A DNA stretch of 64,000 nucleotides, taken from positions 1,426,001-1,490,000 of the forward strand of contig NZ_JBGCUO010000001.1 in the NCBI RefSeq assembly GCF_041102775.1. The letters are read 5' to 3'. The stretch comes from Alcanivorax sp. REN37 (GTDB taxonomy: Bacteria > Pseudomonadota > Gammaproteobacteria > Pseudomonadales > Alcanivoracaceae). The notes below the pieces were generated by a model that was not told the origin of the DNA, made no database searches, and saw only the letters and a program-made list of their open reading frames with translations. Below, in pieces: positions 38,104 to 47,323 of the stretch (position 1 is its first letter; every line of letters begins with the position of its first letter). The position numbers and the translations under genes are program-made.

Positions 38104-38812
38104 CCTGGCTGGCGGGGAAGGAAGCTTGACCGAGCGGTCTTGACGGCTTGCCATGCTAGCACAGCGCCTGCTGAAAACGACCCCGGTAGCTATCGGCACA
38201 GTGCGTCGACGAGGGGCTCGGGAAATGGGAGGGGTGCATTTGAACAGCTGAAGCGGTTGGCGCTCGCGCCATGGAACGGTTGGACATAAAAACCGTGAAC
38301 GATCAGGTGGTTGGGTTTCCCAGACAGTTCTTGCAGTGCGACGGCTAGAGGGCTGCGGCAGGCGCCACGGCTGGATAAAACCGGCACCGCGAGCTACTTG
38401 AGCCGCTGTGCGGCGGGCAGCCGGCAGGGCGTGGTGGTTTTGGTTTCCAACAAGGCGGACGGCGGCCTGCTCTTGCCTGCACTGCATTTGGGTGTGCTGA
38501 GCTGATCTCAGGGAAGGCGTGAAAGAAGTGGTCTGAACATCGGCAGAATATTGTTGTGGACGTTCTTTATAGTGCGGGACGGGCCGTGAGCCGGCCACGA
38601 AACCTGTGCGCCCGGATGGCCGAGGAACGGCGGCAGCGGAGGAGGGCGCTCCACCATGTTGTTAGGGTGTCCTTACCGGCTTGCTGGGCTAAGAGGTTCC
38701 GGCTCTTCGACTCATCGGCCCATCGCACCACACTACTAACCCTCTAACCCTCTAACCCTCTAATCCGCAGCCCACGTCGCCTTTTCAAGCACGGCTGCCA
38801 AGCCCGCGCACC
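38104..38812. other. 709-base gap without a recognised gene
   Basis: I see no coding sequence with family similarity, no tRNA and no clear promoter. There are several small hairpins, for example CTGAG-CTGAT-CTCAG at 38497-38511, and a tandem repeat near its right end. The base composition is a little less GC-rich than neighbouring genes. It could be a decayed gene. Confidence 0.45.
38737..38760. repeat. tandem repeat of three 8-base units
   Basis: Three perfect copies of TAACCCTC in a row, followed by a partial unit TAAT. They lie 52 bases beyond the end of the AraC gene. Confidence 0.8.
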
Positions 38813-39805
38813 TCAGGGCCCGGACAGGCGGCGCCGGTACACCGCCGGGGTAGTGCCGTTGGCCTTCAGGAACGCGCGGTAGAACGCACTGGGCTCGTCG
38901 TAACCGAGCCGGGTGGCAATCTCCGCCACACTCAGATCAGTGGTTTGCAGTAGCTGCTGGGCTTGCGCCAGCCGTAGCCCGGCGCGGATGGCGGCGTAGC
39001 CTTGGCCCTCACTGCGCAGCCGTCGGCGCAGGGTGGTGGGAGACAACTCCAAATCCTGCGCCAGCTGCTCGAACGACGGCCAAGCATCGGGGCTGACACG
39101 TCGCAGACGCTCACGGATCTGCAGCGACAGCACTTGGTCGTGGCGGTAGCCAAGCAGGATATTGGCTGGCGCCCCGCGCAGGAAGCCCGCCAGTGCTTTG
39201 TCACTGCGGATGGTCGGCAACGCCAGATGGTTGGCGGCGAAGCGCAGGCAGCTGCGCGGCTGGTCGAAATGTACCGGAGCGCCAAAGAACTGGTGGTAGT
39301 CGCGGCGGTTGGCCGGTGCCGGGCAGGCGAAGTCCACCCGCGTCAGCGGAATCCGCCGGCCGATCAACCAGCACAAGACGCCGAGCAAGATCAGCCAGTA
39401 GGTGCGGTAAGCAAAGGCGCTGTGCGGCTGGCCGCGGTCGTGCAACAGAATCTCCGCCTGGCCGTCGCGCAGCCGCAACTCGCCAGCTGGGCTATCGAGC
39501 ACGACTGTGAGAAACCGCAGTGCCCGCTGTAATGCCCGCTCCAGATTGTCGGTGTGCAGCACCACTTGGCACAGCAGTTTGAAACTGCCGGGCCGCATCG
39601 GCCGTGCCGCTTCCCCAAAGAATTCATCATCAATCTGCTGCGCAATCGCCAACCACAGGCGGCCGTATTGGAGGTGGGTGACCGGCGTCTCCAGCGCCGG
39701 ATCGATGCCCGCCTGACGCAGTACCGGCGCCGGGTCGAAACCCTGTCGATGCAGGCATTGCAGCGCATCTTCGACAAATCCGGGCGTGATGGTCGGGCGC
39801 TCCAT
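38813..39805 (-). CDS. AraC-family regulator with arabinose-binding-like domain
   Basis: A 330-residue regulator. The N-terminal domain (about 20-205) is of the type seen in OruR/ArgR-like AraC proteins. The double HTH is at the C-terminus, with SFEQLAQDLELSPTTLRRRL and DLSVAEIATRLGYDEPSAFYRAF. It is divergent from the acyl-CoA ligase operon, with dyads in the 135-base gap, so it is the likely activator of that operon, responding perhaps to a fatty acid or acyl-CoA. The link is inferred from position only. Confidence 0.9.
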   Translation of the reverse strand: MERPTITPGFVEDALQCLHRQGFDPAPVLRQAGIDPALETPVTHLQYGRLWLAIAQQIDDEFFGEAARPMRPGSFKLLCQVVLHTDNLERALQRALRFLTVVLDSPAGELRLRDGQAEILLHDRGQPHSAFAYRTYWLILLGVLCWLIGRRIPLTRVDFACPAPANRRDYHQFFGAPVHFDQPRSCLRFAANHLALPTIRSDKALAGFLRGAPANILLGYRHDQVLSLQIRERLRRVSPDAWPSFEQLAQDLELSPTTLRRRLRSEGQGYAAIRAGLRLAQAQQLLQTTDLSVAEIATRLGYDEPSAFYRAFLKANGTTPAVYRRRLSGP

Positions 39806-39852
39806 AATGGGCCTCTATGGCAAAAACAGCCGTCGATTTTGGCGTTCGATGG

Positions 39853-39866
39853 CATTGTTTGCAATG
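39853..39866. promoter_or_regulatory. dyad in the AraC/acyl-CoA ligase gap
   Basis: CATTG-TTTG-CAATG is a palindrome between the divergent genes, 48 bases from the AraC start. It could be a regulator site. Confidence 0.35.
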
Positions 39867-39881
39867 TTGCCGGCGCTACCC

Positions 39882-39927
39882 TAATCGTCGATGCCAATCA
39901 GAAACGCCGCAGTGCCGGCGACGATTA
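39882..39927 (+). promoter_or_regulatory. leader inverted repeat next to the ribosome site
   Basis: TAATCGTCG (39882-39890) and CGACGATTA (39919-39927) are perfect 9-base complements around 28 bases. The right arm touches the ribosome site AAGGAG (39927-39932) of the acyl-CoA ligase gene. Confidence 0.4.
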
Positions 39928-39940
39928 AGGAGAACAAGGC

Positions 39941-41608
39941 ATGACTGACAACCCGCGCTCGGTGGCGCGCCCGAGCTATGAGCAGTTCCTGTCCGGCTTC
40001 CGCATGGCGGATCTGCTGTCCCGCTTGCAGGGCGATCTCACCACCGGGCTGAACGCCTGCGTGGAATGTTGCGACCGCCATTGCGGCAGCAACAAGGTGG
40101 CGCTGCAGTGCGTCGCCGAAGACGAAACCCTCACCGAATACACCTTTGAGCAACTGCGCGAGCTGTCCGCGCGCGCCGCCAACGTGTTCCGCCAGTGCGG
40201 TGTCGGCCCCGGCGATGTGGTGGCGGGGTTGCTGCCGCGGCGTCTGGAGTTGGTGGTCACGGTACTCGGGGCTTGGCGTTTGGGTGCGGTATATCAGCCG
40301 CTGTTCACCGCCTTCGGTCCGAAGGCCATCGAGTACCGGTTGCAGACCAGCGGCGCCAAGCTGGTGGTCACCAATGTGGCGCAGCGCAGCAAGCTGGACG
40401 AGATTGCCGACTGCCCAGTGGTGGTCACTGTCGGCGGTGCTGGCGACCCGCAGCACCCCGACGATGTGGATTTCGAGACGGCGTTAGCGGCCGCGTCTGA
40501 TCAGTGCGAGCCGGTACTACGTCGCGGCACCGACCTGTTCATGATGATGTCCACCTCTGGCACCACTGGGTTGCCAAAGGGCGTGCCGGTGCCACTGCGG
40601 GCGTTGTTGGCGTTCGACACCTACATGCGGCTGGCGGTGGACCTGCGCCCAGACGATGTATTTTGGAATCTGGCTGATCCGGGCTGGGCTTACGGCCTGT
40701 ACTACGCCGTCACCGGGCCGCTGTTCCAAGGCCACGCCACGCTGTTCTTCGAGGGCGGTTTTAACGCTGACACCACCTGCCGTGTGATCCGCAAACTCGG
40801 AGTCACCAGCTTGGCCGGCTCGCCCACGGCCTACCGCTTGCTGATGGCTGCTGGCCCCGAGGTGGCGCAGCAACTGCGCGGCCAGTTGCGCTTGGTCAGC
40901 TCCGCCGGTGAGCCGCTGAACCCGGAGATTATTCGTTGGTTCGACGAGCAGCTGGATGTGCCGATCTATGACCATTACGGCCAAACCGAAATGGGCATGT
41001 GCGTCAACAATCACCACGGCCTGATGCATCCGTTCCATCCTGGCTCTGCCGGCTTGGCAATGCCCGGTTACCGGGTGGCGGTGCTCGATGAGCAGGGCAA
41101 CGAACTCGGCGCCAACCAGCCCGGCGTGCTCGCCATCGACATGAACAACTCGCCACTGATGTGGTTCCACGGCTACTTGAATCAGGGCGACGACATCCTG
41201 GCCGACGGTTACTACCGTACCGGCGACAGCGTGGAGCTAGAGCCGGACGGCTCGGTCAGCTTCATCGGCCGCGCCGATGATGTCATTACCTCATCGGGCT
41301 ACCGCATTGGTCCGTTCGATGTGGAAAGCGCGCTGCTGGAACATCCGGCGGTGATTGAGGCGGCGGTGGTGGGAGTACCCGATCCGGAGCGCACCGAGGT
41401 GGTGAAAGCCTTTGTGGTGCTGGCGGCAGGCACTGAGGGCGACGACACGCTAGCAGAAACTCTGCGTCAGCATGTCAAAAAACGGCTGTCCGCCCACGCC
41501 TATCCGCGTCTGGTGGAATTCGTCAGTGAACTGCCGAAAACACCCAGCGGCAAGATTCAGCGTTTCATCCTCCGCCAAGCGGAAATCAACAAACAAAGCG
41601 GGAAGTGA
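39941..41608 (+). CDS. AMP-dependent acyl-CoA synthetase
   Basis: A 555-residue adenylate-forming enzyme. [15 protein letters not shown] is the phosphate-binding A3 motif, YGQTEMGM the A5, and YRTGDSV the A7. [16 protein letters not shown] is the A8 hinge, and PSGKIQR has the catalytic lysine near the end. It resembles acetyl/medium-chain acyl-CoA synthetases of the MACS type more than FadD, so short, medium or branched acids are the likely substrates (inference). It is the first gene of a four-gene operon and has a ribosome site AAGGAG 8 bases upstream. The stop overlaps a GTG of the next gene. Confidence 0.9.
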   Translation: MTDNPRSVARPSYEQFLSGFRMADLLSRLQGDLTTGLNACVECCDRHCGSNKVALQCVAEDETLTEYTFEQLRELSARAANVFRQCGVGPGDVVAGLLPRRLELVVTVLGAWRLGAVYQPLFTAFGPKAIEYRLQTSGAKLVVTNVAQRSKLDEIADCPVVVTVGGAGDPQHPDDVDFETALAAASDQCEPVLRRGTDLFMMMSTSGTTGLPKGVPVPLRALLAFDTYMRLAVDLRPDDVFWNLADPGWAYGLYYAVTGPLFQGHATLFFEGGFNADTTCRVIRKLGVTSLAGSPTAYRLLMAAGPEVAQQLRGQLRLVSSAGEPLNPEIIRWFDEQLDVPIYDHYGQTEMGMCVNNHHGLMHPFHPGSAGLAMPGYRVAVLDEQGNELGANQPGVLAIDMNNSPLMWFHGYLNQGDDILADGYYRTGDSVELEPDGSVSFIGRADDVITSSGYRIGPFDVESALLEHPAVIEAAVVGVPDPERTEVVKAFVVLAAGTEGDDTLAETLRQHVKKRLSAHAYPRLVEFVSELPKTPSGKIQRFILRQAEINKQSGK

Positions 41609-41616
41609 CCAGCACC

Positions 41617-42384
41617 ATGAAGATGGAAGGCAAAGTATTTCTGATCACCGGGGGCGGCTCCGGCCTGGGTGCGGCGGTGGCCAGCATGGCGGTCAATGCC
41701 GGCGCTAAAGCAGTGCTGCTCGATATCAATCCGGAAGCGGGCCGCGCCATGGCCGCGTCGCTAGGCGCCGCTGCGCTGTTTGTGCAGACCGACGTCACCA
41801 GCGCCGAGCAGGGCGAAGCGGCGCTGCAGGCGGCGATCGAGCAGTTCGGTCAAGTGGATGTGATGGTCAACTGCGCCGGCATCGCACCGGGCGAAAAAAT
41901 CCTGGGCAAGAATGGTCCGCACCAGCTGGACAGCTTCAGCCGCGCGGTGCAGATCAACCTGATTGGTACTTTCAACATGCTGCGGCTGGCGGCGGCGGCC
42001 ATGGACCGCAATGCGCCCGGCGACAGCGGTGAGCGCGGCGTCATCATCAACACCGCCTCGATCGCTGCCTACGACGGCCAGATTGGTCAGGCCGCTTATG
42101 CTGCCGCCAAAGGCGGAGTGGTGGCGCTGACGCTGCCGGCGGCCCGCGAATTGGCGCGCCATGGCGTGCGTGTGGTGACCATTGCGCCGGGTATTTTTGC
42201 CACGCCGATGATGGCCGGCATGCCGCAACCGGTGCAGGACAGCCTGGCGGCCACGGTGCCGTTCCCGTCGCGGCTGGGTGAGCCGGAAGAATACGCTGCG
42301 CTGGTACGCCACGTGGTGGAGAACAGCATGCTCAATGGCGAAGTGATCCGTCTCGACGGCGCACTGCGCATGGCCCCCCGCTGA
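41617..42384 (+). CDS. short-chain dehydrogenase, HSD10-like 3-hydroxyacyl-CoA dehydrogenase
   Basis: A 255-residue [16 protein letters not shown] binds NAD, NCAGIA follows, and [23 protein letters not shown] contains the Ser and Tyr-x3-Lys catalytic residues. The segment [14 protein letters not shown] and the late [15 protein letters not shown] resemble HSD17B10-type 3-hydroxyacyl-CoA dehydrogenases, which act on 2-methyl-3-hydroxybutyryl-CoA and similar. The ATG at 41617 is preferred to GTG 41605 for its position relative to GGGAAG. The operon context supports the hydroxyacyl-CoA oxidation step. Confidence 0.85.
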   Translation: MKMEGKVFLITGGGSGLGAAVASMAVNAGAKAVLLDINPEAGRAMAASLGAAALFVQTDVTSAEQGEAALQAAIEQFGQVDVMVNCAGIAPGEKILGKNGPHQLDSFSRAVQINLIGTFNMLRLAAAAMDRNAPGDSGERGVIINTASIAAYDGQIGQAAYAAAKGGVVALTLPAARELARHGVRVVTIAPGIFATPMMAGMPQPVQDSLAATVPFPSRLGEPEEYAALVRHVVENSMLNGEVIRLDGALRMAPR

Positions 42385-42391
42385 GGAACAG

Positions 42392-43573
42392 ATGATGGAA
42401 CAAGATCCGATTGTCATCACCGGTTATGCCCGCACGCCAATGGGCGGTTTCCAGGGCGCGTTGTCGTCGGTGGACGCGTCAGTATTGGGCGCCACCGCCA
42501 TCCGTGCCGCGCTGGGTGAACTGCCGGCCGAGGCGGTGCAGGAAGTGATCATGGGTTGCGTGCTCAGCGCTGGCCAAGGCCAGGCGCCGGCGCGGCAGGC
42601 CGCGCTGGGCGCTGGGCTGTCGCTGTCGGCCGGTGCCACCACCATCAACAAAATGTGCGGTTCCGGGCTCAAAGCGGTGATGTTCGCCCACGACCTGCTG
42701 CACGCCGGCTCTGCCGAGGTGATGGTGGCCGGCGGTATGGAAAGCATGTCGTTGGCGCCGTACCTGCTGCCGAAGGCCCGTGCCGGTATGCGCATGGGCC
42801 ACGGCAGTGTGCTGGACCACATGTTCCTCGACGGCCTCGAAGACGCTTACGACAAAGGCCGCCTGATGGGCACCTTTGCCGAAGACTGCGCGCAAGCCTA
42901 CGGCTTCACCCGTGAGCAGCAGGATGCCTTCGCGGTGGAGTCACTGCTACGGGCGCAAAAAGCGATTGCAGCGGGCTATTTCAACAGCGAAATCACTCCG
43001 GTGACTGTCAGCGATCGCCGTGGCGAACACCAAGTGAGCATTGATGAGCAACCGGGCAAAGCTCAGCTCGACAAGATCCCGACCCTGCGCCCGGCGTTTC
43101 GCGCCGACGGTACCGTGACCGCCGCCAATAGCTCGTCGATTTCCGATGGCGCCGCGGCACTGGTGCTGATGCGGGCCTCGGAAGCGGCACGGCGCGGTCT
43201 GGTGCCGCGTGCGCGCATCATCGGCCACGCCACCCACGCCCACCAGCCGAGCCAGTTTGCCACCGCACCGATCGGTGCCATCCGCAACTTGCTGACCCGT
43301 ACCGGTAGCGCGCTGTCGGATTATGACCTGTTCGAAGTCAACGAAGCCTTCGCCGTGGTGGCGATGGCGGCGATGCGTGATTTGGGGCTTTCCCATGAAC
43401 AGGTGAACATCCACGGCGGCGCCTGTGCGCTGGGCCACCCGATCGGCGCTTCCGGCGCGCGGGTGCTGGTGACGCTGCTGGCGGCACTGGAAACCCACGG
43501 TCTCAAGCGCGGCATCGCCACGCTTTGCATTGGCGGCGGTGAAGCCACCGCGCTGGCGGTGGAGCGGTTGTGA
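42392..43573 (+). CDS. acetyl-CoA C-acyltransferase (thiolase)
   Basis: A 393-residue thiolase with nucleophile Cys89 in [12 protein letters not shown], His349 in [15 protein letters not shown] and Cys379 in [12 protein letters not shown]. It performs thiolytic cleavage of 3-ketoacyl-CoA, or condensation in reverse. The glutamate of GGGEATAL replaces the more common Gln/Met-Gly; this is minor. It is 7 bases after the dehydrogenase gene and its stop overlaps the acyl-CoA dehydrogenase start. It supplies the last step of the beta-oxidation cassette. Confidence 0.92.
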   Translation: MMEQDPIVITGYARTPMGGFQGALSSVDASVLGATAIRAALGELPAEAVQEVIMGCVLSAGQGQAPARQAALGAGLSLSAGATTINKMCGSGLKAVMFAHDLLHAGSAEVMVAGGMESMSLAPYLLPKARAGMRMGHGSVLDHMFLDGLEDAYDKGRLMGTFAEDCAQAYGFTREQQDAFAVESLLRAQKAIAAGYFNSEITPVTVSDRRGEHQVSIDEQPGKAQLDKIPTLRPAFRADGTVTAANSSSISDGAAALVLMRASEAARRGLVPRARIIGHATHAHQPSQFATAPIGAIRNLLTRTGSALSDYDLFEVNEAFAVVAMAAMRDLGLSHEQVNIHGGACALGHPIGASGARVLVTLLAALETHGLKRGIATLCIGGGEATALAVERL

Positions 43574-44697
43574 TGTTGACCGAAGAACAGCAGCAGATCC
43601 GCGACGCCGCTCGCCAGTTCGCTCGCGAGCGGTTGGCGCCCGGCGCCGCGCAGCGCGATCGCGACCATGCGTTTCCGGCCGCCGAACTGGCGGAATTGGG
43701 TGCGCTCGGTTTTCTCGGCATGCTGGTGCCGGAGCAATATGGCGGTTCCGACACTGGCATGGTGGCTTATGCGCTGGCACTGGAAGAAATTGCCGCCGCT
43801 GAAGGCGCGACCAGCACCATTGTGTCGGTGCACAGTTCGGTGGGTTGCGTGCCGATCCTGCGCTTTGGCAACGAAGATCAGAGAGCGCGTTTTCTGCCGC
43901 AGATGGCACGCGGAGAGTGGATTGGCGGCTTTGCGCTGACCGAACCCGGCGCCGGCTCCGATGCGTCTAGCTTGCGCACCCGTGCGCGCCGTGACGGCGA
44001 CCATTACGTTATTGATGGGGCCAAGCAGTTCATCACCAGCGGCAAACACGGCCAGGTGGTGATCGTGTTTGCAGTGACCGATCCGGCGGCGGGCAAGAAA
44101 GGCATCAGCGCGTTTATCGTGCCCACCGACACGCCCGGCTACGAGGTGACCACGGTGGAGCAGAAGCTCGGCCAACACGCCTCGGACACCTGTGCCTTGG
44201 CGTTCACCGATATGCGCGTGCCGGCGGCCAACCGGCTGGGTGAGGAGGGCGAGGGTTACCGCATCGCGCTGTCGAACCTGGAAGGCGGGCGCATCGGCAT
44301 TGCCGCCCAAGCAGTGGGCATGGCCCGGGGCGCTTATGAGGCGGCGCTTGCCTATGCGCGCGAACGGGTGACCTTCGGCCGGCCGATCATCGAGCACCAG
44401 GCGGTGGCGTTCCAGCTGGCGGACATGGCCACCCGCATTGATGCAGCACGGGAAATGGTGCTGCGCGCGGCGCGCCTGCGTGAAGCCGGTCAGAGCTGTC
44501 TGGTGGAAGCCAGCATGGCCAAGCTGTTCGCATCGGAAATGGCCGAGCAGGTGTGCTCAAGCGCCATTCAGATTCACGGCGGCTATGGTTACCTGTCTGA
44601 CTACCCGGTGGAGCGTATTTACCGCGATGTGCGGGTGTGCCAGATCTACGAAGGCACCAGCGAAGTGCAGCGGTTGGTCATCGCGCGTCATCTTTGA
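43573..44697 (+). CDS. acyl-CoA dehydrogenase
   Basis: A 374-residue flavoenzyme of the short/branched-chain type. [15 protein letters not shown] and the later [22 protein letters not shown] are ACAD signatures, and the catalytic base is Glu360 in [16 protein letters not shown]. It introduces the alpha-beta double bond using FAD and passes electrons to ETF. It overlaps the thiolase stop (TGATG; GTG 43570 is an alternative). It closes the cassette; no enoyl-CoA hydratase gene is in the operon. Confidence 0.92.
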   Translation: MLTEEQQQIRDAARQFARERLAPGAAQRDRDHAFPAAELAELGALGFLGMLVPEQYGGSDTGMVAYALALEEIAAAEGATSTIVSVHSSVGCVPILRFGNEDQRARFLPQMARGEWIGGFALTEPGAGSDASSLRTRARRDGDHYVIDGAKQFITSGKHGQVVIVFAVTDPAAGKKGISAFIVPTDTPGYEVTTVEQKLGQHASDTCALAFTDMRVPAANRLGEEGEGYRIALSNLEGGRIGIAAQAVGMARGAYEAALAYARERVTFGRPIIEHQAVAFQLADMATRIDAAREMVLRAARLREAGQSCLVEASMAKLFASEMAEQVCSSAIQIHGGYGYLSDYPVERIYRDVRVCQIYEGTSEVQRLVIARHL

Positions 44698-44706
44698 ACT
44701 CGGTAC

Positions 44707-44726
44707 CCCGGGCGCTACCGCCCGGG
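44707..44726. terminator. GC-rich hairpin between convergent genes
   Basis: CCCGGGCG, CTAC loop and CGCCCGGG form a perfect 8-base stem between the acyl-CoA dehydrogenase and YchJ genes. No T-run follows, so intrinsic termination is uncertain. Confidence 0.45.
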
Positions 44727-44727
44727 C

Positions 44728-45171
44728 TTAGCCGCAACACTGCTTGAACTTGCGCCCGCTGCCACAGGGGCAGGGCAGGTTGCGGCCGGGCTTCACCGGG
44801 TGGTCCTGCACGGCGCCATCGACATAGCGCCAGTGGCCGTGGTCGCGACGGAAACGGGACTGCTCTTCTAACACGCCCCAGTGCGTGCCGTGGCGATAGT
44901 GCGCGCGGTAATGCACTTGGCCTTGGTCGCCCTCTTCGTGCTGCGACAACAGCTCCAGCCGCAACCATTGCAGCGCCGGTTCCAGCGTCAGTTCCAGTGG
45001 CCGTGTGCTGGCATCCCAACTGGCCAGCAGATACGGCACCAGCCCCAGCACATACGCACTGTAGCGAGAGCGCATCAGCGCTTGCGGATCGGCGGCGGCA
45101 GCGCCGTGGTGCAATGGTTGGCAGCAGCTGGCGTAGGTGTGGGCCGGGTTGCACGGGCAGGGCTGGGACAT
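44728..45171 (-). CDS. ychJ: SEC-C motif protein, YchJ/UPF0225 family
   Basis: A 147-residue protein with a SEC-C-like zinc motif at each end: CPCNPAHTYASCC at residues 5-17 and CPCGSGRKFKQCC at the C-terminus. MRSRYSAYVLGLVPYLLASW between them is characteristic of YchJ. Its function is unknown; SEC-C motifs bind zinc and are found in SecA and other proteins. It is transcribed alone, facing the acyl-CoA dehydrogenase gene. Confidence 0.92.
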   Translation of the reverse strand: MSQPCPCNPAHTYASCCQPLHHGAAAADPQALMRSRYSAYVLGLVPYLLASWDASTRPLELTLEPALQWLRLELLSQHEEGDQGQVHYRAHYRHGTHWGVLEEQSRFRRDHGHWRYVDGAVQDHPVKPGRNLPCPCGSGRKFKQCCG

Positions 45172-45275
45172 GGTCGAGCTCGATCAGCAGGGGCAGGGCG
45201 TCGGTTGTACGCCACAAATCACCGGCTGTTAAGAGTTGTGGCGTCACAGAGGTTTCGCGGCTGCGGTGGATGCTC

Positions 45276-45281
45276 TATAAC
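45276..45281 (+). promoter_or_regulatory. candidate -10 element of the class V aminotransferase gene
   Basis: TATAAC (five of six bases) followed by ACAGCGC, 40 bases before the chosen GTG start. No convincing -35 is seen. Confidence 0.35.
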
Positions 45282-45321
45282 ACAGCGCAGGCAATTCCCC
45301 TCCAGCGTTGGGAGATCACCC

Positions 45322-46455
45322 GTGTCCACAAGCATTTCTGCCGTCGATCCGGACGGGCTGGCCGAGTTCTCGGTGGTGTTCACCGATCGGTCCCTGAACC
45401 ACATGTCACAACGTTTTCAGCAAGTGATGCGGGATATCTCCCGCGTCCTGCGCACGCTTTACAACGCCGACGGCGTGGCGCTGGTGCCCGGTGGCGGCAC
45501 CTTCGGCATGGAAGCGGTGGCGCGCCAGTTCGGCAGCGGCCAGCGCTGTCTGGTGGTGCGCAACGGCTTCTTCAGCTTCCGCTGGAGTGAGATTTTTGCC
45601 GCCGGCGGTATCCCGTCGGAGGAAGTTGTGTTGAAAGCCGCGCAGCTGTCCGACGCGCCCAAAGCGCCGTTCGCGCCGTTGCCGGCGGCTGAGGTGGCGG
45701 CCCGCATCCGCGCCGAGCGACCGGCGTTGGTGTGCATGCCGCACGTGGAGACTGCCTCCGGCATTCTGCTGCCGGATGACTACCTGCGCGAAGTCAGTGC
45801 GGCGGTGAAAGAAGTGGGCGGTCTGTTGGTGCTCGACTGCATCGCCTCCGGTGCATTGTGGGTCGACATGCGCGCCACCGGCGTAGACGTGCTGATCAGC
45901 GCGCCGCAGAAAGGCTGGAGCGCGTCCCCCTGTGCCGCATTGGTGATGCTCGGTGAGCGCGCCATGGCGCGGCTGGCGGAGACTCGCAGCACCAGCTTCG
46001 CCTGTGATCTGGCGCGTTGGCAGCAGATCATGGCGGCCTATGAACAAGGCGGCCACGCCTACCACGCCACGCTGCCCACCGATGCGTTGGTGACGTTGCG
46101 TGATGCGATGCTGGAGACCGAACAATTCGGCTTTGAGCGAGCCCGCGAGCAGCAATGGGCATTGGGGCGCGCAGTGCGCGCGCTGCTTGAAAGCAAGGGG
46201 CTGCCGAGTGTGGCGGCCACTGGTTTCCAAGCGCCCTGTGTGATTGTCAGCTACACCGATGAACTGGATCTGCACAACACCCGGCGCCTGATGGCTGAGG
46301 GCGTGCAGACCGCGTCCGGGGTGCCGCTGCAGTGTGACGAGCGGCCGGAGTTCCGCACCTTCCGCATCGGCCTGTTCGGGCTCGACAAACTGTCCGACGT
46401 GGACGGCACCGTGGCGGTGCTGACGCAAGCGCTGGACAGCGCGCTGGCGGGCTGA
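45322..46455 (+). CDS. class V aminotransferase, alanine-glyoxylate type
   Basis: A 377-residue PLP enzyme. GGGTFGMEAVARQF lies in the N-terminal phosphate region, and ETASGILLP and DCIASGAL follow. The PLP lysine is Lys197 in SAPQKGWSASP. The C-terminal FRIGLFGLD is a common fold-type V end. The family includes alanine-glyoxylate, serine-glyoxylate and aminoethylphosphonate aminotransferases, and the substrate cannot be chosen here. GTG 45322 is the likely start (GGGAGA six bases upstream). The frame is open back to 44881, but that would run through the YchJ gene. It precedes the trp operon by 220 bases and has its own promoter-like element. Confidence 0.82.
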   Translation: MSTSISAVDPDGLAEFSVVFTDRSLNHMSQRFQQVMRDISRVLRTLYNADGVALVPGGGTFGMEAVARQFGSGQRCLVVRNGFFSFRWSEIFAAGGIPSEEVVLKAAQLSDAPKAPFAPLPAAEVAARIRAERPALVCMPHVETASGILLPDDYLREVSAAVKEVGGLLVLDCIASGALWVDMRATGVDVLISAPQKGWSASPCAALVMLGERAMARLAETRSTSFACDLARWQQIMAAYEQGGHAYHATLPTDALVTLRDAMLETEQFGFERAREQQWALGRAVRALLESKGLPSVAATGFQAPCVIVSYTDELDLHNTRRLMAEGVQTASGVPLQCDERPEFRTFRIGLFGLDKLSDVDGTVAVLTQALDSALAG

Positions 46456-46580
46456 ACCAAGAACCCGTCGCCACCGTTGTCAAGCGGCGGAGGCGGGAGT
46501 AGGGTGAACCATTCGTTTCCCAATTTCCTGCGACTGCAACGCGCGGGGGCTTTACGGCCTCACGCGTGGGCAGCGTTGTT

Positions 46581-46589
46581 TGCTAGGAT
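46581..46589 (+). promoter_or_regulatory. candidate extended -10 element of trpF
   Basis: TGC plus TAGGAT is an extended -10 pattern followed by GCGCC. It lies 87 bases before the trpF start. No Trp-rich leader peptide follows it. Confidence 0.42.
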
Positions 46590-46676
46590 GCGCCTTCACT
46601 TTTTGTCTTCGCCGCTGCCGGCCGCAAACACTGTTGCGCTGTCGGCTGTTGGCAATGCGGTCTGGAGCCGGCTGCT

Positions 46677-47321
46677 GTGTCCGTACGCGTGAAAATCTGT
46701 GGCCTGACCCAAGTGGACGATGCCCTCGCGGCAGCGCGTTTGGGTGCGGACGCCATCGGGCTGGTGTTTTATGCGCCGAGCCCGCGTGCGGTGACCGTTG
46801 CGCAGGCGCGCGCCATTGTGGCGGCCCTGCCGCCGATGGTGACCACGGTGGGACTGTTCGTAGACGCTGCTGCGACAGAGGTGCAGCAGGTGCTGGGGCA
46901 GGTGCCGCTGGATGTTCTGCAATTCCACGGCGACGAAAGCGCTGACTATTGCGCCCGCTTCGGCCGGCCCTGGTGGAAGGCGCTGCGGGTGCGGCCGGGG
47001 CTGGATTTGTCGGCGGCCGCTGCACACTACGCTGCCGCCCAGGCGCTGCTGCTGGACGCCTATGTGCCCGGTGTGCCGGGCGGCACCGGCGAACGATTCG
47101 ACTGGTCATTGATCCCGCCGGCGCTGCCGTTGCCGGTGATCCTGGCCGGTGGGCTCACGCCCGACAATGTGCGCACTGCCATCGACAGCGCTGCGCCCTG
47201 GGGCGTGGATGTCAGCGGCGGTGTGGAAGCCATCGATGACCAGGGCCGTAAACGGCCCGGAATCAAATCAGCCGCCGCCATGGCGGCATTGATCGAGCAT
47301 GTACGCAACTTGAGGAGCTGA
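46677..47321 (+). CDS. trpF: phosphoribosylanthranilate isomerase TrpF
   Basis: A 214-residue (beta/alpha)8 isomerase. VKICGLTQ carries the catalytic cysteine (Cys8), LFVD and LQFHGDE follow, and [10 protein letters not shown] includes the catalytic aspartate. It isomerises phosphoribosylanthranilate in tryptophan synthesis. GTG 46677 is used with GGAG nine bases upstream. It is followed after 2 bases by trpB. No attenuator is apparent. Confidence 0.95.
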   Translation: MSVRVKICGLTQVDDALAAARLGADAIGLVFYAPSPRAVTVAQARAIVAALPPMVTTVGLFVDAAATEVQQVLGQVPLDVLQFHGDESADYCARFGRPWWKALRVRPGLDLSAAAAHYAAAQALLLDAYVPGVPGGTGERFDWSLIPPALPLPVILAGGLTPDNVRTAIDSAAPWGVDVSGGVEAIDDQGRKRPGIKSAAAMAALIEHVRNLRS

Positions 47322-47323
47322 GG

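Noticed and set aside
38104-38598. N-terminal extension of the EamA exporter (165 extra codons)
   Set aside because: The translation has no hydrophobic or family character; the transporter begins near MCLLPLSRSAQADLI.
38560-38720. tRNA-like segment
   Set aside because: The stretch beginning GCCCGGATGGC briefly resembles a tRNA-Leu start, but no T-arm, anticodon stem or CCA end follows.
38737-38760. CRISPR array
   Set aside because: The units are 8 bases with no spacers; it is a simple tandem repeat.
44881-45321. 147-codon extension of the class V aminotransferase
   Set aside because: It runs through the YchJ gene on the opposite strand; GTG 45322 has a good ribosome site and the PLP-enzyme sequence starts there.
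46456-46676. Tryptophan attenuator or leader peptide before trpF
   Set aside because: No short frame with tandem Trp codons and no terminator/antiterminator pair could be found; only one Trp codon appears in the possible short frame.
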